DNA of 64,000 nucleotides from GWF2-38-69 sp965228125 (lineage in GTDB: Bacteria > Verrucomicrobiota > Lentisphaeria > Victivallales > GWF2-38-69): assembly GCA_965228125.1 (NCBI GenBank), contig OZ245791.1, positions 682,001-746,000 on the forward strand. Reading direction: 5' to 3'. Each line of letters begins with the position of its first letter. Position 1 is the first letter of the stretch. Shown one piece after another: positions 7,472 to 16,583 of this stretch. The notes beneath the pieces were generated by a model. That model was not told the origin of the DNA and ran no database searches. It saw nothing but the letters and a program-made list of their open reading frames with translations. The translations under genes were made by a program, and so were the position numbers.

Positions 7472-9418
7472 TTAAACAGCAGACTCCTTATCCAATCCTA
7501 TTACCATTAATTCCGCAACTTTCCTGGCAAATTGGAGGGGGTTTGCAATCGGACTTCCTTCTGCAAGGAGCGCCTGATTGTAAAGAAGTTCTGCATATTC
7601 TCCCAATTTTGGGTTTTCGCTGTTTTTTTCATAGAGTTTTCTCATGGAACCAACTATCGGGTGGTCTGGATTAAGCTCAAGAACTCTCTTAGTTTTTGGC
7701 ATGCTCTGATTCATGGCCTTCATAATCCTCTCCATGTACGGACTTTGATCGTAGGCTTCTCCTACCAGACAGCATGCACTGTCAGTCAACCTCTTGGAAA
7801 ATCTTACTTCTTTTACATTTTCATCAAGTTTCTTCTGCATAAATTCAAGAAGGGAACTGTACTCTTTCTTGGCCTGTTCTTCTTTAGCCTTCTTCGCTTT
7901 CTTCTCTTCTTCTGAATCTATATCAATCTCCCCTTTTCCAACAGCTTTCATAGTCTTTTCGCCATACTTGAACATGTTCATCACGACGAATTCATCTATA
8001 GGTTCTGTCATAAAAAGAACGTCAAATCCTTTAGCCTTGAACACCTCCAGATGCGGGGAGTTTTCCACGATAGCTCTATTTTCGCCCACGATGTAGTAAA
8101 TTTCTTTCTGCTCGGATGGCATCATGGCAACATAATCTTTCAAACTTACGAGTTTGCCAGATTCGCTTTTCATTGTTTCAAAAAGCAAAAGGTCCTGAAG
8201 TTTGTCTTTATTTGTATAGTCTGTATGTACACCTTCCTTAATAAACCTTCCGAATTCCTTAAAAAATGATACATATTTTTCTGATTCATTGTCTTTGATC
8301 TGGGTGAGAGTGGTAAGCAGTTTCTTCACTAAGTTCTTTTCTATTTTTTCGATTGCCGGATTGTCCTGTAAAGTCTCTCTCGAAACGTTTAAAGGTAAAT
8401 CACTGGAATCAACTACGCCGTTCACAAATCTTAAATACTCAGGTAAAAGCTCCTGGCATTCGTCCGTGATAAAAATTCTTCTGATATAAAGATGCAAGTT
8501 TTTCTTGCGCATATCAGGCATAAAAGCGGAAAAAGGATTTTTTGTCGGGATAAAGAGCAACGCTTTGAATTCCGAAGTGCCTTCTGCCGAATAATGAATA
8601 GTCTTAAGAGGGCCTTCGCTGGAATGGCTGAGGTGCCCGAAGAACTGCTTGTACTCATCTTCTGTTACATCTTTGGCATTCCTTACCCAAATCGCTTTTT
8701 GCGAGTTTAAAATTTCATCCTTTTCGACATCTATGTATTCGACTTTTTCATCCTTATCGTCAGGATTTTTCTTTGGTTTTGCTTCCTTGACTGTATCTTT
8801 CATTCTTACAGGATATTCTATAAAGTCGGAATATTTCTTGACTATTTCTCTAACCTTCCACGCATCAAGATATTTCTCTTCGTCTTTCTTAAGATGAAGT
8901 GTGATTGTAGTGCCCTGCTCTGTTCTTGAACTGTCATCAATGGTATATTCACCATTACCAGAGGAAATCCATTTCACGGCCACCTCTGGTGAGCCTGCTT
9001 TTTTCGTTTCTATCTCAATATCGTCAGCAATCATAAATGCAGAATAAAAACCTACACCAAACTGGCCGATAAGTTCAGGAGCGCTCTTGTCATCGGCTTT
9101 GGACAGTTCCTCGAGGAATCCTTTTGTACCTGACTGAGCAATTGTTCCTATGTTTTTGATAATTTCTTCTCTGGTCATCCCGATTCCATTATCGCTAATA
9201 ATTAACTTTTTACCTTTTTTGTCGGAATGAACTCTTATACCCCAGTCTTGAGCTACCTCTTTATGGGAAAGTGAAATAAACCGGGCTTTATCTATTGCGT
9301 CAGCGGCATTGGCTATTAGTTCTCTAAGAAATATATCTTTATTGGAATAGAGAGAATGGATCATCAAATCCAAGACTTTTTGTGTTTGTGCTTCGAATTT
9401 TCTAGTTTCTTTACTCAT
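7472..9418 (-). CDS. htpG: Chaperone HtpG (Hsp90)
   Basis: This 648-residue ATP-dependent chaperone has the complete bacterial Hsp90 layout. The N-terminal GHKL ATP site shows ELIANAADAIDK (33-44), SDNGIGMT (75-82) and GQFGVGFYSAF (118-128). The middle domain contains the conserved NVSRETLQ segment. Length matches E. coli HtpG (about 624) plus a lysine-rich insert near residue 220. It assists folding of client proteins in the cytoplasm. An AAGGAG ribosome site lies 7 bases before the ATG. No CIRCE element (the HrcA operator) was seen upstream. It is the first gene of a probable operon with the MFS and ClpX-like genes. Confidence 0.97.
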   Translation of the reverse strand: MSKETRKFEAQTQKVLDLMIHSLYSNKDIFLRELIANAADAIDKARFISLSHKEVAQDWGIRVHSDKKGKKLIISDNGIGMTREEIIKNIGTIAQSGTKGFLEELSKADDKSAPELIGQFGVGFYSAFMIADDIEIETKKAGSPEVAVKWISSGNGEYTIDDSSRTEQGTTITLHLKKDEEKYLDAWKVREIVKKYSDFIEYPVRMKDTVKEAKPKKNPDDKDEKVEYIDVEKDEILNSQKAIWVRNAKDVTEDEYKQFFGHLSHSSEGPLKTIHYSAEGTSEFKALLFIPTKNPFSAFMPDMRKKNLHLYIRRIFITDECQELLPEYLRFVNGVVDSSDLPLNVSRETLQDNPAIEKIEKNLVKKLLTTLTQIKDNESEKYVSFFKEFGRFIKEGVHTDYTNKDKLQDLLLFETMKSESGKLVSLKDYVAMMPSEQKEIYYIVGENRAIVENSPHLEVFKAKGFDVLFMTEPIDEFVVMNMFKYGEKTMKAVGKGEIDIDSEEEKKAKKAKEEQAKKEYSSLLEFMQKKLDENVKEVRFSKRLTDSACCLVGEAYDQSPYMERIMKAMNQSMPKTKRVLELNPDHPIVGSMRKLYEKNSENPKLGEYAELLYNQALLAEGSPIANPLQFARKVAELMVIGLDKESAV

Positions 9419-9588
9419 AAAACTTCTCCTTGATCAAATTAGATTTTTAAATTTTAGAATTTACATGCATACAACAATAAAATAGAGTTCTGAAATATCA
9501 AATTTGAGTTAATTGAAAAAGATAGAACCAAGTGTCTATTAAGCGCCCGTTATTACTATTAACTTTTTAAATTATTTTAATCACATAA

Positions 9589-11463
9589 ATGCCAATTTTA
9601 GATAGAATAGATTTCCCAAGTGATTTGAAGCGCATTGCAGTTTCCCAGCTAGAACCCCTGGCAGGAGAAATAAGGGAAAAAATCATTGAAACCACTTCTA
9701 AAAATGGCGGACATCTGGCTTCAAATCTTGGCATAGTCGAACTTACAATAGCATTGCATTACGTATTCAATACTCCGAACGACAAAATAGTTTGGGATGT
9801 TTCGCATCAATGCTATTCTCACAAAATCCTTACGGGAAGAAAAGATTTTATCAGCACTCTCAGACAGGACGATGGCTGCATGGGTTTTACATCAAGAATC
9901 GAGTCTGAATATGACATCTTCGGATCGGGTCATGCCGGCACTGCCATCTCAGCAGCATTGGGAATGGCTGCGGCAAGAGACAGACGAAAAGGACAAGAAA
10001 ACATTATAGCTGTGGTTGGTGACGCTTCTTTGACAAATGGCATTTCACTTGAGGCTTTAAACAATGTATCGACCACCACAAAAAATCTTATCATCATCCT
10101 GAATGACAACAAAATGTCTATCGACGAGAATGTAGGAAGCCTAACCAGGCATCTCAATAATCTCATTCAGAAAAGAGGATATAACCGTTTCAGAAATTAT
10201 ATAAAAAACCGTTTGGCCGAGATTCCAAAGATTGGAAAAAAACTCTACAACTTTGTAAATAGGTTTGAAGAAGGCATCAAGAGCATGATTGTCCCGGGAG
10301 CTTTTTTTGAAGGGCTCGGTTTACGTTATATTGGCCCTATTGACGGCCATAACATTGAAGGATTGATTAACACCTTTTCTCTTATCAAAGAGTTTGACAG
10401 CCCCGTTTTTCTTCATGTCCTTACAGGAAAAGGCAAAGGATTCAAACCTGCAGAGCTTTGCCCTGATAAATACCATGGGCTTGGCAAATTTGACCCGCAA
10501 ACAGGTGAAGTCATAAAAAAAGAAAACGGTTCGCCAACTTTCTCAGAAGCCTTTGGCGACGCAATAGTAACCCTCGGCACAAAACATGACGATGTCGTAG
10601 CAATTACAGCAGCAATGTGCTCAGGGACAGGCCTTGTAAAATTTGAGGACAAATTCCCTGACAGGTTTTTCGACGTTGGAATTGCCGAAGGGCATGCCGC
10701 AGTCTTTGCCGCCGGCCTTGCCGTAAATGGATTAAGGCCCGTCTTTGCGGTCTATGCCACTTTCCTGCAAAGAGCCATGTCTAGTTTATATCATGATGTC
10801 TGCATACAAAACCTACCAGTAATAATCTGTGCTGACAGATCAGGGATCGTGGATGACGGACCGACTCATCATGGTATTTACGACCTCTCATATATAAGAA
10901 CTTTGCCAAACATTTCCATAATTTACCCTTCCACATCAGAAGAGATAGAACTTCTTATGGAAATGGCCTATCAATCAAAAAGTCCTGTAGTAATCAGATA
11001 TCCTAAATCTTCTATAAAGGAATATCCTATAGAATTCGATAACAAGAATTATTCTTGGGGAAAATCCATAACTCTCAGAGAAGGAAGAGATGTTTCAATC
11101 TGGACAACAGGGGTCGAGTATTTCACTGCGCTTAAAACAGCGGAAATATTATCGAAAGATAATATCGAAGCTGAAATAATAAATACACTATTTATAAAAC
11201 CCTTTGACCAAAAAAGACTCATAGAATCTGCCCACAAGCAACTTATTGTTACTATAGAAGACAACGCTATAATAGGAGGGTTAGCTTCAATAGTCGATGA
11301 GATACTGATTCATATTGGCCACAGGGAAGTTATTCACTTCGGATGGCCCGATAAAATCATCCCTCATGGCACAGTGAACGGGATAAAAACAAAGGAAGGG
11401 CTTACACCTGAAGCAATAGCCAAATCCATCAAAAACAAACTTTTAAATAGATCTGAACAATGA
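9589..11463 (+). CDS. dxs: 1-Deoxy-D-xylulose-5-phosphate synthase
   Basis: This enzyme condenses pyruvate and glyceraldehyde 3-phosphate to DXP, the first step of the non-mevalonate isoprenoid pathway. It is 624 residues, the family's usual length. Visible landmarks are H42 in GHLASNLG, GSGHAGTAIS (113-122), the thiamine-diphosphate motif starting at GDA (144-146) and ending at LNDN (171-174), and DRSGIVDDGPTHHG in the second half. The usual GDG of the cofactor motif reads GDA. No clear ribosome site precedes the ATG. lgt overlaps its stop codon by four bases (ATGA). ispG of the same pathway is at 53718. Confidence 0.96.
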   Translation: MPILDRIDFPSDLKRIAVSQLEPLAGEIREKIIETTSKNGGHLASNLGIVELTIALHYVFNTPNDKIVWDVSHQCYSHKILTGRKDFISTLRQDDGCMGFTSRIESEYDIFGSGHAGTAISAALGMAAARDRRKGQENIIAVVGDASLTNGISLEALNNVSTTTKNLIIILNDNKMSIDENVGSLTRHLNNLIQKRGYNRFRNYIKNRLAEIPKIGKKLYNFVNRFEEGIKSMIVPGAFFEGLGLRYIGPIDGHNIEGLINTFSLIKEFDSPVFLHVLTGKGKGFKPAELCPDKYHGLGKFDPQTGEVIKKENGSPTFSEAFGDAIVTLGTKHDDVVAITAAMCSGTGLVKFEDKFPDRFFDVGIAEGHAAVFAAGLAVNGLRPVFAVYATFLQRAMSSLYHDVCIQNLPVIICADRSGIVDDGPTHHGIYDLSYIRTLPNISIIYPSTSEEIELLMEMAYQSKSPVVIRYPKSSIKEYPIEFDNKNYSWGKSITLREGRDVSIWTTGVEYFTALKTAEILSKDNIEAEIINTLFIKPFDQKRLIESAHKQLIVTIEDNAIIGGLASIVDEILIHIGHREVIHFGWPDKIIPHGTVNGIKTKEGLTPEAIAKSIKNKLLNRSEQ

Positions 11464-12329
11464 TTACTTATCCACACATAAATCCTGTAGCATTAAAAAT
11501 CGGCCCAATAAACATAGCCTGGTATGGCATCATGTATCTTTTGGGTTTTCTGGCTGCATGGTTACTTGGCTCAAAAAGGTCAAAGAGAATAAAAGGCCTC
11601 TGGACACAAGAAAACATAACAGATCTGATTTTCTATGGCATGCTGGGAGTACTTCTTGGAGGCAGATTGGGATATGTAGTTTTCTACAACCTGCCTTTAT
11701 ATTTAAAACATCCTTTGGACATCTTTAAAGTTTGGGATGGCGGAATGGCCTTTCACGGAGCAGTAGTAGGCGTGGTTATTGCTTTTATACTCTTTGCAAG
11801 AAAAACCGGAAAAAACCTTTTTCAGGTCAGTGATTTAATTCTTCCTGCAGTACCCATAGGTATAGGCCTTGGCAGAATAGGAAATTTTATAAACGGAGAA
11901 CTTTGGGGCAAGGTTACAAACCTCCCTTGGGCTATGGTATTTCCTAACGACCCATCACAACTGCCCAGACATCCTTCTGAATTATATGAATTCCTTCTTG
12001 AGGGTGTTTTACTATTCCTGATACTATGGCTTTATTCAGCAAAAGAACGCCCTAGGATGGCCGTCTCAGGAATGTTTCTTGCTCTCTATGGCATATTTCG
12101 CTTCATAGTCGAGTTCATACGATTGCCTGACGCTCAACTTGGATATCTGGCCTTCAACTGGTTTACCATGGGACAACTTTTATCTATTCCTATGATTATA
12201 TGCGGCCTTTTCTTTATATACCGTGGATACACCAAACATCCGCTTCTGAACGGAATGAATCAAGATGACTTCAACTTCCTTGCCAAGACAAAAAAGAAAA
12301 AATTCACGGGCAAAACACCCGTGAAATAA
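11460..12329 (+). CDS. lgt: Prolipoprotein diacylglyceryl transferase
   Basis: This inner-membrane enzyme moves a diacylglyceryl group from phosphatidylglycerol to the lipobox cysteine of pre-lipoproteins. It is 289 residues with about seven membrane helices. The signature GRIGNFINGE lies at 138-147, and the conserved histidine is in GGMAFHGA (H99). The ATG overlaps the dxs stop (ATGA), indicating coupling. The last codons (FTGKTPVK) consist of a perfect 8-base inverted repeat, which on the other strand is the terminator of the convergent permease gene. Lipoproteins elsewhere in the window (18063-18437) are likely substrates. Confidence 0.96.
   Translation: MITYPHINPVALKIGPINIAWYGIMYLLGFLAAWLLGSKRSKRIKGLWTQENITDLIFYGMLGVLLGGRLGYVVFYNLPLYLKHPLDIFKVWDGGMAFHGAVVGVVIAFILFARKTGKNLFQVSDLILPAVPIGIGLGRIGNFINGELWGKVTNLPWAMVFPNDPSQLPRHPSELYEFLLEGVLLFLILWLYSAKERPRMAVSGMFLALYGIFRFIVEFIRLPDAQLGYLAFNWFTMGQLLSIPMIICGLFFIYRGYTKHPLLNGMNQDDFNFLAKTKKKKFTGKTPVK
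12290..12325 (-). terminator. Rho-independent terminator of the permease gene, inside lgt
   Basis: Read on the minus strand, TTCACGGG (12318-12325), a 7-base loop and CCCGTGAA (12303-12310) form a perfect 8-base stem. Six U residues follow, then a further U-rich run. It lies 40 bases past the stop of the permease gene and overlaps the last codons of convergent lgt. Confidence 0.8.
12303..12325. repeat. Palindromic element, TGxxPV-coding type (copy 1)
   Basis: This palindrome ACGGGC-N6-CCCGTG, extended to TTC/GAA, is read by lgt as T-G-K-T-P-V. Two more copies, read in the same register, lie at 43339-43355 and 43373-43391. It may be a small dispersed palindrome tolerated inside coding ends. 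Confidence 0.5.
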
Positions 12330-12364
12330 CAAAGTGGACCAACTCTACATTTGGCCATCTGCAA

Positions 12365-13606
12365 TTACATCTGTACTGTAGGCGGCCTTAAATGGATTAA
12401 GTCAAACTTCTGTCCCAAAACAAAAATAAGCACGAATAGACATACAAAAAACATTATGTAACCAATAGCTTTCAATGGTATCTTATGTCTCGGGAAATGT
12501 TTGGCAATTTTTAATATTATAATTGCCGGTAATATTCCAAACAGAATATCTTCTCCAACCCCTCCTACAATCGACAAAGCTTTTAAAAACAAATCGGGAT
12601 AAACTAAAGTGACTACCAATGGAGGAAGAAATGCGATACAGCCAACCAGCATTTTATTGTTATTCTTTAAATAATGGTAGCAAATATCATTGATAAAGCC
12701 AAACAGTCCTGCGCCGTTTGTCATAAAAGATGAAGTGATGGCCAAGCAGGCAAATATTAAACCCGATACGGAGAAAATTTTACTGTGGAGAACAGCACTC
12801 ATGGGTACATTCGCAGTATAACTATGAGCATTGGCATACACGATACTAGTAACTCCTGATCCATTTTCTGGTAAGGTTCCCAAAACAAGCACTACCCATA
12901 TTAAATTCACAATAAGGCCTATGAATACCCCAATAAAAATAGCCTTATATGTCGCCTTTTTATTGTGGTTGAGAGAATTGTAAACAGTCGGAATAATATT
13001 ATGAAAATGAAACGCGGAAACTGCTATAGGCAAAACTATAGGAATATATCTCCACTCAGTAAAAAGAAGAAATTTCGGATCCATCTTTTCCGAACCCGAT
13101 ATAACCATAATAATAAAGCATACCCACAATGCTATCATCAGGTACACCATCCCTTTCCTAAGCGCCTTGATCCCATAAAGAATCAGTGCTATTACAATAA
13201 CAAAATAAACTACGATTAGTAAAGATTTAAATTTTGCCAAAACAGGAAAGAGCCCTACAACCATTGAAGAAAATCCACTTAAATAAGCAACCAATACCCC
13301 GTATAGGATAATCAAGTTACAAAGTATGGCTATCCATTTAGCTGCAGTTCCAAGCTCTTCTTTGTAAAATGACGGCAAGTCAAAGTTCTTTTCATTCGGG
13401 TTAATTTTCGAAGCAATCAGCCATGCTGCAAAAAGCATAAAAAGCCATATAACAACTGTACCGAGAAGAGCAGGTAAAAACCCGCCAAGCCCCGCAGTTA
13501 TCGGTAACGCAAGAACTCCTACACCAAGGACATTACCCAGCACCAATAACGAACTTAAAAAAATTGCTCCGTTTTTTACTTCCGCAATTCCTTGATTGCT
13601 TCCCAT
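12365..13606 (-). CDS. Aromatic amino acid permease (HAAAP, Tyr/Trp-specific type)
   Basis: This 413-residue protein has about 11 membrane helices and fits the tryptophan/tyrosine permease family (TyrP, Mtr, TnaB). The first helix shows the typical GNVLGVGVLALPITAGLGG. The conserved SAFHFHNIIPTVYNSL follows near the middle. It should import an aromatic amino acid by proton symport; which one cannot be decided, and a serine-type (SdaC) relative is the alternative. A Rho-independent terminator lies 40 bases downstream, inside lgt. The asparaginase gene ends 33 bases upstream on the same strand, so they may share a transcript. Confidence 0.85.
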   Translation of the reverse strand: MGSNQGIAEVKNGAIFLSSLLVLGNVLGVGVLALPITAGLGGFLPALLGTVVIWLFMLFAAWLIASKINPNEKNFDLPSFYKEELGTAAKWIAILCNLIILYGVLVAYLSGFSSMVVGLFPVLAKFKSLLIVVYFVIVIALILYGIKALRKGMVYLMIALWVCFIIMVISGSEKMDPKFLLFTEWRYIPIVLPIAVSAFHFHNIIPTVYNSLNHNKKATYKAIFIGVFIGLIVNLIWVVLVLGTLPENGSGVTSIVYANAHSYTANVPMSAVLHSKIFSVSGLIFACLAITSSFMTNGAGLFGFINDICYHYLKNNNKMLVGCIAFLPPLVVTLVYPDLFLKALSIVGGVGEDILFGILPAIIILKIAKHFPRHKIPLKAIGYIMFFVCLFVLIFVLGQKFDLIHLRPPTVQM

Positions 13607-13639
13607 GTTTCCTCCATCTTTATAAATATTTAAAAGCTA

Positions 13640-14698
13640 TTAATATGTATTGAATGCCTCTTCAATTTTGCTATAATCGTTTGTTTTTAGTAGAACCAAT
13701 CTCAGAAGTACTCTAGCCTTTGCCGGATTTAGAGTGTCTGCCGTATTGAACTTCAGTTTATCGTTATCCATTTCAGAATTTTTCCAAACACAACCACTAC
13801 CCACTCTCGAACTCATCACTATGGCCATCCCTTTAGCTCTGGCATCGCTTAAAGGAGCAAAATCAGTCTTGTATATATTCCCGTCACCAACTCCTGCAAC
13901 TACTATCCCTTTGAGTTTTTTATCGCCGATTATACCATTAATAACATCTGTAGCACCGCCCTCGTATTCATAAACTATGTCAACTTTGGGAAGCTCGGTG
14001 ATCTTGTCAATATCAAACTCTGTATCAAGGGTGTGTTTTCTAGTAGGGGTTTTATAGTATTTAATATTCCCAAAGTCCACATATCCTATTGCTCCTGTGT
14101 TGAATGATTGAAACGTATCTACGGTAGAGGTGTTGGTTTTAGCACAATCTCTGGCATCGTAGATCCTGTCATTCATAACAATAAGCACACCTTTTCCCAT
14201 TGACTTCTGAGAACCAGCAACTGCAACAGAATTATAAAGGTTGATAGGGCCATCGGCGCTTATCGCCGTTGATGGCCTCATAGAACCTGTAACAACTACG
14301 GGTTTATTTGTTTTCAAAACCAAATCGAGAAAGTATGCTGTTTCTTCCATTGTATCTGTGCCGTGAGTAACAACAATCCCAGACACTGAATCGTCATCAA
14401 GATATTTTTGAGCCGTCTTAGCCAGTTTAAGCCAGACCTCATCGTTCATGTCCTGGCTGGGAATGTTTGCCACTTGTTCAAACTTCAGATTTGCTATCTT
14501 ATCGATACCGGGAACGCTGGCAACCAAATATTGGATTTTAACTTCTCCGGCAGTATATGAATTAGAAGAAGAGGATGCGCCTGCACCTGCTATAGTTCCA
14601 CCAGTGGCTAAAATTACTACTGTAGGTTTATCGGAGGAAAACCCACCTACACACAAGAACACACAACAAACTAAAGCCAAAAAACATTTCATTTTCAT
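13640..14698 (-). CDS. ansB: L-asparaginase, secreted type II
   Basis: This periplasmic amidohydrolase converts asparagine to aspartate and ammonia. A signal peptide (MKMKCFLALVCCVFLCVGGF) precedes the mature domain. The catalytic threonines are visible: ILATGGTIAG (T35, the nucleophile) and VVTHGTDTMEET near residue 110. The mature length of about 325 residues is typical. I start at the ATG at 14698 because AGGGG lies six bases before it; an in-frame ATG two codons earlier would overlap that site. An aromatic permease gene lies directly downstream. Together they may support amino-acid scavenging. Confidence 0.93.
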   Translation of the reverse strand: MKMKCFLALVCCVFLCVGGFSSDKPTVVILATGGTIAGAGASSSSNSYTAGEVKIQYLVASVPGIDKIANLKFEQVANIPSQDMNDEVWLKLAKTAQKYLDDDSVSGIVVTHGTDTMEETAYFLDLVLKTNKPVVVTGSMRPSTAISADGPINLYNSVAVAGSQKSMGKGVLIVMNDRIYDARDCAKTNTSTVDTFQSFNTGAIGYVDFGNIKYYKTPTRKHTLDTEFDIDKITELPKVDIVYEYEGGATDVINGIIGDKKLKGIVVAGVGDGNIYKTDFAPLSDARAKGMAIVMSSRVGSGCVWKNSEMDNDKLKFNTADTLNPAKARVLLRLVLLKTNDYSKIEEAFNTY

Positions 14699-14754
14699 AT
14701 TCATCCCCTTTTTAAATTATGATAGAAACAATCTTGGACTGTCTCAATTATATT

Positions 14755-15291
14755 TTATGTAATCTGGTTTAAAAGATTCAGAATCTTATTTATCTCTGTT
14801 TCATCTGTTATTTCTGCTTTAGCAAAGTATCTGATAACTCCTTTTTTGTCTATTATCACAATATTGCTGTCATCTAAATCGAAACCGTAATCAACAGCGA
14901 CTTTGCCATCCCAATCTCCATAAATGTCCATTTTTTTTGATCTTGAAGCCTCTGCCAATTTCTTCTTCCAAATAAGATCAATAGGGAAAAAAGCCGCCTT
15001 ACAATTTATTATAGCCAACTTAAAGCAAGTGCATTTTCGTTCGCCGCTTTGTGAATCATAATACTTATTAAGGGTTTCGCGTAGTTTGGCATTTCTAGAT
15101 GCTGTATCTCGTGAGGTATAAATCAAAACTACGACTTTCCCTCTAAGCATTTCCATCGTCATCACTTTTCCATCTCCGGATATAACACTTACATCAGGGG
15201 CTTTGTCACCAACACTAAGAGGCAAGCCAATTGCAGGAAAGACAAAAACCACAAAAGTGGACAGTATCAAAGTGTAAAGTAGGCTTTTAAT
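14755..15291 (-). CDS. YtfJ-like redoxin-fold exported protein, probable ATT start
   Basis: The mature part starts LSVGDKAPDVSVISG, a thioredoxin/peroxiredoxin-like opening, and resembles YtfJ periplasmic proteins. The redox CxxC or peroxidatic cysteine is missing: the site reads YTSRDTASRN. The first NTG codon is a TTG at 15270, which leaves a poor signal peptide and has no ribosome site. An ATT at 15289-15291 sits six bases after a perfect AAGGAG and gives a normal signal peptide (KSLLYTLILSTFVVFVF). I therefore infer an ATT start; TTG is the fallback. Function is unknown. It follows the alpha/beta hydrolase gene by 23 bases. Confidence 0.65.
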   Translation of the reverse strand: MKSLLYTLILSTFVVFVFPAIGLPLSVGDKAPDVSVISGDGKVMTMEMLRGKVVVLIYTSRDTASRNAKLRETLNKYYDSQSGERKCTCFKLAIINCKAAFFPIDLIWKKKLAEASRSKKMDIYGDWDGKVAVDYGFDLDDSNIVIIDKKGVIRYFAKAEITDETEINKILNLLNQIT

Positions 15292-15314
15292 ACGAAACTC
15301 CTTGAGGCTAGGAA

Positions 15315-16583
15315 TTAGTTGGATAATTTATCGCAAATAACATCTGAAGCCTGTTTGAAGCGGAGATATCCCAGATGTCCGCCGTGAGAAAATGTTGTAA
15401 GCTTATCTCCCAAGGTTTTGGATAACCAAGCTCTCTGCTCATTAGATACAAGAAAATCATCTTTTGTATCAATCACAGATATCTTATCATTAGTTTTGAG
15501 AGTGTTTTCTATGGCCGTCAGACTGGAAGCTTTATTCAAGTCTTCAGTTGTCATCTTAATATCTAGCTTACTGGCATAGTAGTTCTCCAGAAAGTCAACC
15601 AGATAATCTTCGAAGTTAAAAAGCTCTATTTCATTATAAACCGCAGTTCTGGAGAACCACGAGGATTTAGCTTTTATCACTCCCAAATCTTCATTGGAAT
15701 TAATAGAGTAAATCAACGCTACCAGTGAGTTATGAAAATCAAAACCTATAACATATTCAGCTTCGTCTTTAGTCAATGGGATTTTATCGTTCTGATTAAA
15801 TTTCTTGCCGTTAAGCTTACTCAAAAAATCGACTGCTCTGGCTATAGCGTGGTCTATCTTTTCCTGAGACCATGTGCCTGCCACAGCGTAGTATGAGTCG
15901 AGTTTTTTCGCAGCATAGAGCAAATCGACTGGAGGATTTAAAGCAAGAAACTTGGAAAAACCTATTTTGTCATTACCCAGTTTCGTTTCCAAATCAGCTA
16001 TAAAGAGGGTGTGCAAGGCACCCATAGAATACCCGACAAGCAACTTATCATTGATTCTCTTGGGATAAGTAAGTTCTATCTGATTTAATATCTTACTAAG
16101 AGCAAAATACAGGTCTTCCGAATCAACAGGGGTAAAGCCTGGAGTCAAAACGCTTGAGGCTGCCTCAGTGAATTCCCAGTTAAAAACATCGCTTATTGCA
16201 AGAACAGAATACCCTTTGAGGTAAAACAGTTCAGCAAAAGCCGCAATTTTACTACTTGTGTAATTGGCACCAAGCCCGGGAAGAATAACGACAATATTGG
16301 CATTTTTCGGCTGTAGCCATAATTTATACTTCAAATCAGGATGGCCCTTTAAAACGTTGATGCTATATACAAGCCCCAATTTGTAGAATGTATTTTTTAT
16401 AAAGAACTGTTCATGTAAAAAAGAAAATTTCTCATTTCCAGGGTAAAAAAGCTCGGAACGCAATGTGTCCAGGTCGGGGTCCTGAGCCGGATACCCGACA
16501 AGCTGAAAGGGAGATGCTTTAGCTGAAAGAGTTGCCATCAAAATGCACAGCAACACAAGTGTTTTCCTAATTGTTTTATTCAT
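15315..16583 (-). CDS. Secreted alpha/beta hydrolase
   Basis: This protein of about 422 residues has a signal peptide (MNKTIRKTLVLLCILMATLS). The alpha/beta-hydrolase nucleophile elbow GYSMGA lies near residue 190. ILPGLGANY near residue 95 looks like the oxyanion strand, and the late SHGGHLGYLR supplies a plausible catalytic histidine. It is probably a periplasmic or outer-membrane esterase or lipase, substrate unknown. The start at 16583 is chosen for the signal peptide; an ATG seven codons earlier is possible. It overlaps the 3' end of mlaA by eight bases, so the two are probably coupled. That suggests a role near envelope lipids, which is inference. Confidence 0.75.
   Translation of the reverse strand: MNKTIRKTLVLLCILMATLSAKASPFQLVGYPAQDPDLDTLRSELFYPGNEKFSFLHEQFFIKNTFYKLGLVYSINVLKGHPDLKYKLWLQPKNANIVVILPGLGANYTSSKIAAFAELFYLKGYSVLAISDVFNWEFTEAASSVLTPGFTPVDSEDLYFALSKILNQIELTYPKRINDKLLVGYSMGALHTLFIADLETKLGNDKIGFSKFLALNPPVDLLYAAKKLDSYYAVAGTWSQEKIDHAIARAVDFLSKLNGKKFNQNDKIPLTKDEAEYVIGFDFHNSLVALIYSINSNEDLGVIKAKSSWFSRTAVYNEIELFNFEDYLVDFLENYYASKLDIKMTTEDLNKASSLTAIENTLKTNDKISVIDTKDDFLVSNEQRAWLSKTLGDKLTTFSHGGHLGYLRFKQASDVICDKLSN

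Noticed and set aside
7532..8897. Several plus-strand frames opposite htpG
   Set aside because: They are antisense shadows of a highly conserved gene with Phe/Ser-rich, non-protein-like sequence.
9419..9588. CIRCE heat-shock operator upstream of htpG
   Set aside because: No TTAGCACTC-N9-GAGTGCTAA or near match is present in the intergenic region.
11468..11476. Perfect DnaA box TTATCCACA
   Set aside because: It is a single copy inside the lgt coding start with no cluster of boxes or AT-rich unwinding region, so no origin is called.
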